Assembly (NCBI GenBank): GCA_031378345.1
Contig: JANNDY010000088.1
Span: forward strand, 1-64,000
Length of the DNA stretch: 64,000 nt
Origin: Emticicia sp031378345
GTDB lineage: Bacteria; Bacteroidota; Bacteroidia; Cytophagales; Spirosomataceae
Direction of reading: 5' to 3'
In this document: positions 18,082 to 25,416 of the stretch, in pieces
Layout: the number at the start of each line of letters is the position of its first letter
How positions within the stretch are numbered: the first letter of the stretch is position 1
Position numbers and translations under genes: made by a program
The notes under the pieces: model-generated
Told to the model about the DNA's origin: nothing
Seen by the model: only the letters and a program-made list of their open reading frames with translations
Databases searched by the model: none

Positions 18082-20509
18082 TTAAAATAGTGTTTTGGTT
18101 GTTTTTTAAATTTGTTTTCAGCCAAGTATCCATTTCCCAATACATATGCAAGATTGATTCTTTGGACTTATAAATATGAGATTCATAAGGAAAATTCACA
18201 TACCTAACAGGTGTTCCTAAGCCTTTCAGTGCATTATAATACCTCTCGGTTTGTAATGTAAAAGTCCCTGTATTATTATCTGCATCGCCATGAATAAGCA
18301 ATATTGGTTTTTTTATTTTATCAGCATTTTGAAATGGCGACATTGAATTATACATGGAGGGTACTTCCCAATAGTTTCGTTCTTCGGTCTGAAATCCAAA
18401 CGGTGTTAGTGTTCGATTATAAGCTCCACTACAAGCAATACCTGTTTTGAAATAATTAGTATGTGTCAGTAAATTTGCAACCATAAAAGCACCATAAGAA
18501 TGCCCACCAATGCTTATATTAGTCGAATCTACAACTCCTAATCTTACACCTTCGTCAATTGCTGCTTTTGCACCTAATATTAGTTGTTCGAGATATGTAT
18601 CATTGGGTTCTTTTCCATTTTCACCAATTATTGGTATTGTTACCATATCAAATACTGCAAAGCCTTGTGTAACAAAATATATTGGAGAAAAAGTAGAAAA
18701 TCTGATAAACTCATTGGTTGCATGCGTTTGTTGACCAGCACCATCTTTGGTTTTATATTCTAATGGATACGCCCACATAAAAGTAGGTAAAGTACCTTTG
18801 CCTGGTTCGTAGTTGGCAGGTAAATAAAGAGTTGCTGTAAGGTCAACGCCATCGGATCTTTTGTACCGTAGAATTTTTTTCTGTATATTACTTAATTGTG
18901 GATAGGGATCAGCAAAAGTTGTAATCTGCTGAGGTTCATTTGTAATATCTGTTAGATTTCTGATAAAATAATTAGAGTTTATATTGGTTGATTCTCTACG
19001 TGTAAGAACCTGCTTGGTTTCCCAATTAAGTAGAAATACGCCATATTCTAACATATTGCCATCACAACGCCATATTCGGTCTATTTTCTTTGTTTTCAGA
19101 TTCAGAATATCAATAAAAGGTTTTTTACCTTCGGGTGAATATCCATCTCCAAAAAACATTAATTCGTCATTTTTAGAAATCGATAGTACATAACGTCCAT
19201 ATTTATTATTATGCCCTTCTGGGTTGCCAGGGTCGGCATAAACATCTTCCGACGATTGCTCAAATAATATTTCTGGGGCTTTTTCCAATGCTGGATTTAT
19301 GATTTTACAAATGTATTTTCGTGTGGCATTCCAACTTTCTATACTTAGAGCATATTGGTCATTTCCCCAGCCTACATAACTAAAACGACATTTAAACTTT
19401 ATAATTTCGGTAGGAGTATTATCAAATGGCGATGCCCATGACACTAATTTATCTCTAAATTCAGTCGCTTTTTTCGGATTTCCCTCGTCCATTGCCTCAA
19501 CCCAATAAAGTGATGCAGGAAGGTCTGGTCGCCATTCGTGATTACGAGGAAAAGGCGTGCAAGCATCTGCCCCAATGGGTGTATTATCTTGTAATGGAAT
19601 ATCAATGATGTTTTTGAAAAACGAGCCATCATTGATTTTTAGCAAATCAATTTTGGAAGGAAAACGTCGGGCAGGCAGCGTATATGAGTATGGTTTATGA
19701 ATAACTTTTGTCATCAATAGCGTAGCATCGGGTGATGAATTGAAGGCTTGAAAAAGAGCAGGTTTTCCAAGTGAGATACTTTTCTTTTTATCAATGCTTA
19801 TTTTTAGCAGTTGAGATGCAGCATAATATTCAAAAAGTGCCTCATCGTCGGTATTTTTGAGCATATCGGGATAAGTGCGGGCAGGCGATTTTTTACCGAT
19901 TGCTTCCTGAATCGTTGGGCCTGTAGGAACTCTATTGATTTGAGGTAAAATTCTTTTTTCGGCAGGAACAGTTGCTACAATTAGGGTTTTACTATCAGAA
20001 AGCCATACATAAGGGCTACCAAAAATGGCATTCAAACGAAAATCAGAGCGTTTATTGGCAACATTTGTTTTTAAATCAATAAACCATAGTTCGATGGCAT
20101 TATCGGTACTATTCGTAAAAGCAATTTTTGTTTCATCAGGCGACCATTTTATGTTGCTAATGAGTGGATTTGTTGGTAGATTTTTAATACTAATCTCTTC
20201 TTTGGTCTTGATTTTTAATAGTTTCAAAGTATTAGAATAATTTGCTCGACTTGGACCAAAGTTAGAAGGATTGATGCGTAAACCAGCCAATTTTAGCTCT
20301 GGTTCGGCAAGTTCGGCAATCGAAGGCATAGGCGATTTGCTGATTAAAAGCATCAACTCACCTTTTGAATCTACTTGCACAGTTGGTGTGGTAGAACTTA
20401 ACAATAAGTCTTCGATTTCTTTTGGAGGAGTTTGATAACTGAGATTTTGAGCGAATCCTGTTAAAGAAACCAATGCCAAAAACAAGTATTTGATAGCGTA
20501 ATTTTTCAT
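18071..20509 (-). CDS. Exported S9 family (prolyl-oligopeptidase-like) serine peptidase
   Basis: The 812-residue protein starts with a signal peptide (MKNYAIKYLFLALVSLTGFA). A beta-propeller-like region follows (about 30-530), then an alpha/beta hydrolase domain with the nucleophile in GHSYGAF (S671), D744 in HGDADNNTG and H778 in YESHIYKS. It should be a periplasmic or surface oligopeptidase. In the operon it lies between LanB and LanC, so a role in removing leader remnants or trimming exported lanthipeptide is plausible. Prolyl oligopeptidases do this in some class III lanthipeptide systems. The start is 23 bases after the LanB stop. Confidence 0.85.
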   Translation of the reverse strand: MKNYAIKYLFLALVSLTGFAQNLSYQTPPKEIEDLLLSSTTPTVQVDSKGELMLLISKSPMPSIAELAEPELKLAGLRINPSNFGPSRANYSNTLKLLKIKTKEEISIKNLPTNPLISNIKWSPDETKIAFTNSTDNAIELWFIDLKTNVANKRSDFRLNAIFGSPYVWLSDSKTLIVATVPAEKRILPQINRVPTGPTIQEAIGKKSPARTYPDMLKNTDDEALFEYYAASQLLKISIDKKKSISLGKPALFQAFNSSPDATLLMTKVIHKPYSYTLPARRFPSKIDLLKINDGSFFKNIIDIPLQDNTPIGADACTPFPRNHEWRPDLPASLYWVEAMDEGNPKKATEFRDKLVSWASPFDNTPTEIIKFKCRFSYVGWGNDQYALSIESWNATRKYICKIINPALEKAPEILFEQSSEDVYADPGNPEGHNNKYGRYVLSISKNDELMFFGDGYSPEGKKPFIDILNLKTKKIDRIWRCDGNMLEYGVFLLNWETKQVLTRRESTNINSNYFIRNLTDITNEPQQITTFADPYPQLSNIQKKILRYKRSDGVDLTATLYLPANYEPGKGTLPTFMWAYPLEYKTKDGAGQQTHATNEFIRFSTFSPIYFVTQGFAVFDMVTIPIIGENGKEPNDTYLEQLILGAKAAIDEGVRLGVVDSTNISIGGHSYGAFMVANLLTHTNYFKTGIACSGAYNRTLTPFGFQTEERNYWEVPSMYNSMSPFQNADKIKKPILLIHGDADNNTGTFTLQTERYYNALKGLGTPVRYVNFPYESHIYKSKESILHMYWEMDTWLKTNLKNNQNTILSGK

Positions 20510-20532
20510 AATTCAAATAATTTTAAGTGTTT

Positions 20533-23500
20533 CTAATTCTCAAAAACAAGTAAGGATTTGGTGGATTTCATGCGAGCAATTTTTGATTTATAATATTTGT
20601 CTAAATAATGATAAATCACTAATTCGTGTAGCCGATGTTTGGCTACTAAAAGGCGATTGATGTACATGTGAATAAGGCTCGGCAGTAGTTGCTTTGGCGA
20701 AAAAGTAGCTTTATCGTTGACATCCATCGTAAGCAAAGCGTCTATTACAGGCTGGTTCAATGCGGTTCGATGCTCAAAGCAGGCAATGGCACTCCTGATA
20801 TCTTCGCTATGGTTTGTTCCATCCAATAATGCCAAAATATTCTCCGAATCTTTACGGTACTTATTATTGAGCGAAACCGTGAGGCTTGTATTGCCACTAA
20901 ATTCTTTAAAAAATCCTGTTTGAAGATTTTCTATAATTGCTGATTTTTCCTGAATACTGAGTCTGAAATCATCAAGAAGCATATCAATACCTTTGAGGGC
21001 AAATAGCCAACGATACTGCTCGCCGTCTTCGCCGCCATCAAGCATATCAGTAAAATTCAAAACGGCTACACTATCATGATAAAAAAGTTTTTCGCACAGC
21101 TCAATACTCTTGCTTCCATATCTTTCAATTTCTCGGTCATAAGTATCAATTTGCACTTTATAAACCATCTTGTTTTGAAAATAACTTTCCATTTTTTCGT
21201 TGAATAACGATAAAATATACTGACCGAAGTCTTTATTATTTTCGCTATAAAATCTTATTCTAAGGTGTTCGTTGGAATCTTTAAATCGAATAAAAAACCA
21301 TTTATCAATCACGCCATTTTCGATAAGTTCTTCTGTAAGTGGCTTTATAATTTCGGTCAAAATCCTTTCCGAAGATTTCACTCCTGCATAAATCTTGATA
21401 TAAAACCACTCTCTTCCAGGCACAAAACTTCGTTGAGTTTGATTAATAATGGTTGACAAAGTTGATTTTGGGGCATTTACCTCCACTTTTTTATAAAGTG
21501 GAAGTAATACTTCGTTGGTATATTTCCCGTTTTTGTCTTCAACAAAACAATTTTCGGGCGTTGACAAAAACTCTTGCAAATTGACAATGCCTTTCTTTTT
21601 GATTTTTTGATAAATTATTTCTAACGAAGCTTCATTTTGCCAATCAATCAAGAGTTCGTTATCGCCTTCGGTCAAAACTGTGAATCGTGGAATATCCAAA
21701 TCGACTCTCAATTGAGTCCAAAAAGTAGGCTGAGGAACTTGTTTATTGCTAAACTCAGCATAATTCTGAGCTTTTATACGCCATTTTGCCCTGCTCAATA
21801 TGAGTTTTTTATATTCGATTCGAGGTAAAAAAACTTGGTCAGACAACATTCCCCAGTCCCACATAAAAGTGCTATTGTAGCCATCTTTTTGCAAATCGCA
21901 TAAAAAACGATAAACTCCGATACCAATATTATAGTTGTGTGCCGATGTGAGGCGAGGAATAATTTCTTTGTTAAGGCGTTTCGATTTCAACACAACTCGA
22001 CTGCCATTTGGCACAGAAATCAGCAAGTCGTCGAGCGATATTTGATACTCGCTTACAACCGAAGAGTTGCCCAAAAAAGGAATTTCATATTTACGAAAAG
22101 CAGGTCGCATCAAGATATTCCCAACTCTTGACTCTGGCAAATGCACCACTTCGGCAAAAATAGCATTCGGTTGGCTGCTCTCTTCTTGCTCAATGGCTTG
22201 TTTTACAAAAGCTGAAAGTTTTTCATCACCATGACTAAATCGTGCAAAAAGATTACCCGCCGAAGGTCCCGAAAGGACTGAAAGTTGAAATTTAAAATCC
22301 CCTTCATCAACACTCTGTGCCGACGATGCCAAAATAGACCCAAACGCATATAAACTTTCTGGAATCTTGCTATTGCTGGCATTCTGCTCAAACGGCTTCA
22401 TGTCGATATCGGTAATCTCAATGCTTTGAAGTTTTCTTTCTTTGGCTTCCAAAAACTTCTCAAATCGCATTTTTTCAAACAAACCCCACGTAATTTTACC
22501 ATCTCGAACTCGACTTGGCACTGCCAAATCTTCAACCAAAGGTGCATTTTCGGCTTGTCCACCATGATTAGAACCATAGCCAAGACCCGATTCGTTATCG
22601 AGGGCAAAAAGTAGTGGAATCTCTTGTTCTTCATAGCGTTCGTAAAATCTTTTACTGAAACTTTCAATGTCTGAACTTACGGAACGAGGGGTAAGCAAGA
22701 AGAGTTTTTCGACAGATTTTGTAATAGTATTTATAGCTTTTTCACTTATTTGGTTGACGCTCGTTTTGAAAAACAAATCGGTTTGAACCAAATCTTTTTT
22801 AGATGTACTCGTAAAGTTTGTACGGATATTTTCGGCAATAGCATTATATTTTTCTATCGAAGTATCTTGTAGATTTAGCAGCGATTTGATAGATTTTAGT
22901 TGTAAAACAAGGTTATTTGTACCTTTCAATGATAACATACATTTGATAAGTACATCAAAAAACTCATTTCCAGTGGTAGTTGGCTCCAATTCGCTCACCA
23001 ATATTTGGGCAGAAATAAGCTCATTAATATAAGTTAAAGCTTCATCATAAGAGATTTCATCACTTTGAAGAACAGCTATCAATTGGTTAATGGTTGCCCC
23101 TTGCTTTGATGTTTGTAGAACCTGCTCAATGTAATCATTTGCCCCAACCGATGATAGAAAATAAGAGCGATTTTTATTATGAATTCGATACTCGGTATAG
23201 CGATATTTATTACCTAAACGATAAATACTGCTATTGTTATAAAATTTAAGTTGATGTTTTACTTCGTCGAGATTGATGATAAAATTCACCATTTCGGCAA
23301 CATAATTCATGTCTAATCTTGATTTTTTCCAGAATTTGTTGTTTTCATCAAACACAATTTGTGTAGATTCAGAAGTTTGTCCTGATGCACACCCTGCAAA
23401 AAGTCCATAAGGTGTGGGGCGTGTACACATCCTGACAAAGTATTTGTACAGCGAAAGTGTAATTTTTCGACTTTCTTTTATGTCAAAATTTTCGTTATCT

Positions 23501-23706
23501 ACCCATTTGCTAAACTCTGCGTAGAAATCAGGCGAAGCCAAATAAATAGCTTCTTTCAGAAGTGGTTCTGAGTAGATTTTTCGTAGGATGACTGCCAAAC
23601 CATCAATATTTTCACGACTAATGTCATCAGCCTGAGTAATGAGTTTATCAACGGGAAGTAACGGACACCGTAGTAAAAAAAACTTATGAGCTAAGATTTG
23701 AGACAT
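20533..23706 (-). CDS. Class I lanthipeptide dehydratase LanB (precursor-proximal copy)
   Basis: The 1,057-residue full-length LanB has a dehydratase domain (about 1-740, with YFVRMCTRPTPYGLFAGC and LDMNYVAEMVNFI) and a C-terminal SpaB_C elimination domain (about 770-1045, EWFYIKIYAGVKSSERILTE and WFFIRFKDSNEHLRIRFY). It should use glutamyl-tRNA to activate precursor Ser/Thr and eliminate glutamate. It is the first enzyme gene after the five precursors, separated by 153 bases containing hairpins. That spacing suggests lower expression than the peptides. It is paralogous to the copy at 11102. Confidence 0.9.
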   Translation of the reverse strand: MSQILAHKFFLLRCPLLPVDKLITQADDISRENIDGLAVILRKIYSEPLLKEAIYLASPDFYAEFSKWVDNENFDIKESRKITLSLYKYFVRMCTRPTPYGLFAGCASGQTSESTQIVFDENNKFWKKSRLDMNYVAEMVNFIINLDEVKHQLKFYNNSSIYRLGNKYRYTEYRIHNKNRSYFLSSVGANDYIEQVLQTSKQGATINQLIAVLQSDEISYDEALTYINELISAQILVSELEPTTTGNEFFDVLIKCMLSLKGTNNLVLQLKSIKSLLNLQDTSIEKYNAIAENIRTNFTSTSKKDLVQTDLFFKTSVNQISEKAINTITKSVEKLFLLTPRSVSSDIESFSKRFYERYEEQEIPLLFALDNESGLGYGSNHGGQAENAPLVEDLAVPSRVRDGKITWGLFEKMRFEKFLEAKERKLQSIEITDIDMKPFEQNASNSKIPESLYAFGSILASSAQSVDEGDFKFQLSVLSGPSAGNLFARFSHGDEKLSAFVKQAIEQEESSQPNAIFAEVVHLPESRVGNILMRPAFRKYEIPFLGNSSVVSEYQISLDDLLISVPNGSRVVLKSKRLNKEIIPRLTSAHNYNIGIGVYRFLCDLQKDGYNSTFMWDWGMLSDQVFLPRIEYKKLILSRAKWRIKAQNYAEFSNKQVPQPTFWTQLRVDLDIPRFTVLTEGDNELLIDWQNEASLEIIYQKIKKKGIVNLQEFLSTPENCFVEDKNGKYTNEVLLPLYKKVEVNAPKSTLSTIINQTQRSFVPGREWFYIKIYAGVKSSERILTEIIKPLTEELIENGVIDKWFFIRFKDSNEHLRIRFYSENNKDFGQYILSLFNEKMESYFQNKMVYKVQIDTYDREIERYGSKSIELCEKLFYHDSVAVLNFTDMLDGGEDGEQYRWLFALKGIDMLLDDFRLSIQEKSAIIENLQTGFFKEFSGNTSLTVSLNNKYRKDSENILALLDGTNHSEDIRSAIACFEHRTALNQPVIDALLTMDVNDKATFSPKQLLPSLIHMYINRLLVAKHRLHELVIYHYLDKYYKSKIARMKSTKSLLVFEN

Positions 23707-23768
23707 AATCGTAAAAATATTTGATTAACAAAAAAGAAATATTATTTTTGTATGCTTGATTTTTTAAA

Positions 23769-23799
23769 GAGTCAATTCGTTATTCAGGAGTTTTGACTC
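23769..23799 (-). promoter_or_regulatory. Hairpin with two alternative pairings upstream of lanB
   Basis: GAGTCAA (23769-23775) can pair with TTGACTC (23793-23799). A competing short stem GGAGT/ACTCC can form at about 23787-23800. The element lies between the last precursor and the LanB start. Mutually exclusive pairing could influence LanB translation or read-through. It is a weak structure and unproven. Confidence 0.3.
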
Positions 23800-23816
23800 C
23801 GACATAATGAGTTGTG

Positions 23817-23845
23817 AAAGCCAAACTCGGTCAAAGTTTGGCTTT
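23817..23845 (-). terminator. Hairpin after the last precursor gene, partial terminator
   Basis: AAAGCCAAACT (23817-23827) pairs perfectly with AGTTTGGCTTT (23835-23845) around loop CGGTCAA, 15 bases beyond the precursor stop. The RNA stem on the minus strand ends in UUU. The same hairpin with the same loop occurs at 24315-24350, so it is a duplicated module. I read it as an attenuator between the precursors and LanB. Confidence 0.6.
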
Positions 23846-23859
23846 TTTTATAGTAGATA

Positions 23860-24042
23860 TTAGCCGCACGAACAGGCAAGACAAGATTCTTCGGAATCTC
23901 CTTCAACTGCTTTAGTCTTCCTGCAAGTAATGCTCAAAATTACTCCACCTTCAATTGCAGATGCTTGCTCATCGTCTAATTTGGCAATAGTCAATTTATC
24001 AAGAGATAATTTTTTGTCGAATGTTATTTGCTTCTTTTTCAT
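23860..24042 (-). CDS. Class I lanthipeptide precursor 1 (LanA)
   Basis: The 60-residue peptide has leader MKKKQITFDKKLSLDKLTIA and continues KLDDEQASAIEGG. KKLxLxKxTIAxL is the Bacteroidota class I lanthipeptide leader signature, and GG at 32-33 is the C39 cleavage site. The 27-residue core carries SITC near its start and SCLACSCG at its end: four Cys and five Ser/Thr, enough for up to four thioether rings. The middle is acidic (EGDSEES). It is the last of five tandem precursors in transcription order, followed by a hairpin and lanB. Ring pattern cannot be predicted. Confidence 0.88.
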   Translation of the reverse strand: MKKKQITFDKKLSLDKLTIAKLDDEQASAIEGGVILSITCRKTKAVEGDSEESCLACSCG

Positions 24043-24085
24043 TGCCTTAAATTTGTTAGTATTGAAAATTTATTTTACTGTGAAA

Positions 24086-24274
24086 TTAGTTACCGTTACT
24101 ACAGGCTATGCACTCTTGGTCATCATTATCTAATCCTTCTACTGCACCTCTACAAGTGATAGTCCATCCAGTTTTACCACCATCTAACACTAATGCTTGC
24201 TCATTATTTAACTTGGCAAGTATAAGTTTATCAAGAGATAATTTTTTATCGAATGTTATTTGCTTCTTTTTCAC
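24086..24274 (-). CDS. Class I lanthipeptide precursor 2 (LanA), divergent core
   Basis: The 62-residue peptide shares the first 16 residues of the leader exactly with precursors 1 and 3 (MKKKQITFDKKLSLDK) and ends its leader in LDGG instead of EGG. The core begins KTGWTITC and ends CIACSNGN. It has three Cys rather than four, lacks the terminal SC, and has Glu before the second Cys instead of Ser. It could therefore form at most three rings and would leave a different C-terminus. It is the most divergent of the five. It lies 43 bases upstream of precursor 1 in the same transcript. Confidence 0.86.
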   Translation of the reverse strand: MKKKQITFDKKLSLDKLILAKLNNEQALVLDGGKTGWTITCRGAVEGLDNDDQECIACSNGN

Positions 24275-24314
24275 TGCTTATTAGTAAGATAGGGTTTGAA
24301 ATATAAAAAGTGTT

Positions 24315-24350
24315 ATTAAAGCCAAATTCGGTCAAAAATTTGGCTTTAAT
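24315..24350 (-). terminator. 14-bp perfect hairpin between precursor genes
   Basis: ATTAAAGCCAAATT (24315-24328) pairs perfectly with AATTTGGCTTTAAT (24337-24350) around loop CGGTCAAA. It follows the precursor 3 stop by 9 bases. The core of the stem and loop repeats the hairpin at 23817-23845. It may act as an attenuator or as an RNA processing/stability element separating precursor mRNAs. Confidence 0.6.
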
Positions 24351-24359
24351 CAATTATTC

Positions 24360-24542
24360 TTAATTACAAGAACAGGCGATACAAGATGCTTCAACATCAC
24401 TCTCCTCGGCAACCGCCTTGTTGCAAGTGATACTAAATGTTTTACCGCCTTCTACCGATATTGATTGCTCATCGTCTAATTTGGCAACGGTAAGTTTATC
24501 AAGAGATAATTTTTTATCGAATGTTATTTGTTTCTTTTTCAT
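24360..24542 (-). CDS. Class I lanthipeptide precursor 3 (LanA)
   Basis: This 60-residue precursor has leader MKKKQITFDKKLSLDKLTVA then KLDDEQSISVEGG, with the GG cleavage motif at 32-33. The core opens KTFSITCNKAV, has an acidic middle (EESDVEAS) and ends SCIACSCN, giving four Cys and matching Ser/Thr. It has the same architecture as precursors 4 and 5, so all five probably give closely related products through the same LanB/LanC enzymes. A perfect hairpin follows its stop and another lies upstream. Confidence 0.88.
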   Translation of the reverse strand: MKKKQITFDKKLSLDKLTVAKLDDEQSISVEGGKTFSITCNKAVAEESDVEASCIACSCN

Positions 24543-24592
24543 TAGTTAAATTGAATTTAAAGGATTAAAAAATTATTTTAAATTACATAAGG

Positions 24593-24620
24593 CTTACCTC
24601 CTAAAAAATCAGGAGGTAAG
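24593..24620 (-). terminator. 10-bp perfect hairpin after precursor 4
   Basis: CTTACCTCCT (24593-24602) pairs perfectly with AGGAGGTAAG (24611-24620) around an 8-base A-rich loop. It lies just after the precursor 4 stop. It differs in sequence from the other two array hairpins. No strong U-run follows in the minus direction, so attenuation or mRNA end protection is likelier than full termination. Confidence 0.5.
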
Positions 24621-24629
24621 TATTAAGTA

Positions 24630-24818
24630 TTATTTGTTACAAGAACAAGCGATACAAGAGCTTCCCTCTTGATCCTCTTCAACAGCCGCAGCCTTGTTAC
24701 ATGTGATTGTGAAAATGTTACCACCTTCTACAGCTGAGCTTTGCTCATCATTAAGGGTTGCAACAGTCTCTTTGTCAAGATTTAACTTCTTGTCGAATGA
24801 AATTTGTTTCTTTTTCAT
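24630..24818 (-). CDS. Class I lanthipeptide precursor 4 (LanA)
   Basis: The 62-residue precursor has leader MKKKQISFDKKLNLDKETVA then TLNDEQSSAVEGG. The core opens NIFTITCNKAAA, has an acidic linker (VEEDQEGS) and ends SCIACSCNK. It has four Cys. The leader KKLNLDKETV is closest to precursor 5, indicating a recent duplication. It lies 30 bases downstream of precursor 5, with no hairpin between them, and a hairpin follows. Secretion and cleavage after GG by the C39 exporter at 34012 is the expected route. Confidence 0.88.
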   Translation of the reverse strand: MKKKQISFDKKLNLDKETVATLNDEQSSAVEGGNIFTITCNKAAAVEEDQEGSSCIACSCNK

Positions 24819-24848
24819 TTTAATTGAAATTTAGAAAGTGAGTAATAA

Positions 24849-25049
24849 TTAAGCCGCAGCACCGTTGCACGAACAAGCGATACAAGAGTTCCCCTCTTGG
24901 TCGTCTTCAACAGCTGCAGCCTTATTACAAGTAATTGAGAAAATGCCTGCTCCACCTTCAATAGAAGCACTTTGTTGGTCGTCCAAAGATGCGATAACTT
25001 CTTTGTCGAGATTTAACTTTTTGTCGAATGAAATTTGTCTTTTTTTCAT
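24849..25049 (-). CDS. Class I lanthipeptide precursor 5 (LanA), promoter-proximal
   Basis: The 66-residue peptide is the first gene of the minus operon. Leader MKKRQISFDKKLNLDKEVIA continues SLDDQQSASIEGG. The core opens AGIFSITCNKAAA, has an acidic middle (VEDDQEGN) and ends SCIACSCNGAAA, an Ala-rich tail the other four lack. Four Cys and four Ser/Thr are present. Being closest to the promoter, it is probably the most abundant precursor. A candidate promoter with an overlapping palindrome lies about 50-75 bases upstream. Confidence 0.88.
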   Translation of the reverse strand: MKKRQISFDKKLNLDKEVIASLDDQQSASIEGGAGIFSITCNKAAAVEDDQEGNSCIACSCNGAAA

Positions 25050-25092
25050 TTTGCTTGATTGTTTAAAAAGATTATTAAATGATTGAATTTAT

Positions 25093-25125
25093 CAAACGAT
25101 AACTTAGACTAAGCTATCGGGTCAA
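25093..25125 (-). promoter_or_regulatory. Candidate promoter of the precursor operon
   Basis: On the minus strand TTGAC (complement of 25121-25125) is followed after 19 bases by TATCGTTTG (complement of 25093-25101). This resembles the Bacteroidota -33/-7 pair TTTG / TAnnTTTG with one extra base in the -7 box. The transcript would start about 40 bases before precursor 5. The spacer is occupied by a palindrome. Confidence 0.45.
25097..25119. promoter_or_regulatory. 23-bp near-perfect palindrome, candidate operator
   Basis: CGATAACTTAG-A-CTAAGCTATCG matches its reverse complement at 10 of 11 arm positions. It lies in the spacer of the predicted minus promoter. A second exact palindrome, GTCAATTGAC, follows at 25121-25130 across the predicted -33 box. 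A regulator bound here could repress or remodel the divergent promoters. The bound protein is unknown; the LytTR regulator of the operon is one candidate. Confidence 0.45.
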
Positions 25126-25416
25126 TTGACTCAACAAAACAACATTCAGATTAATATTCTTTGAAATAATTTCGACAGAATTAGTGTATTTTCAGATAAA
25201 CCTTTTTAAATCGTTTTTCTGCTTCCTAATATTCAAATATTTACTCCAATCTATTTATTAACTTGTCTGTTTCAATGTAATCAGCATCATGTTTCTACTA
25301 TATCTTATATTTGTCTATCCTGATTAGACTTTAGTCGAAAATTATTTAATGAAAAAAGATAATGTACTTATTTCGACAAGAAATTAAAAACTACAAATCA
25401 TTAAATTGATAACACA

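Larger units (their letters stand above)
25050..25416. other. Divergent intergenic control region of the two RiPP operons
   Basis: This 367-bp AT-rich gap separates the precursor array (minus) from the outer-membrane receptor gene (plus). It holds the minus promoter and palindromes at 25093-25130 and, on the plus side, TATATTTG at 25306-25313, which matches TAnnTTTG and would start transcription about 95 bases before the receptor gene. No clear plus -33 element and no small gene are visible between 25140 and 25300. Confidence 0.5.

Noticed and set aside
22398..22667. An 89-residue minus-strand frame within lanB (20533-23706)
   Set aside because: It overlaps conserved LanB sequence in another frame on the same strand and has no independent start context or homology.
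23930..24133. A plus-strand frame crossing two lanthipeptide precursor genes
   Set aside because: It arises from the repetitive leader sequence read in antisense, and the five-fold conserved minus-strand precursors explain the bases fully.
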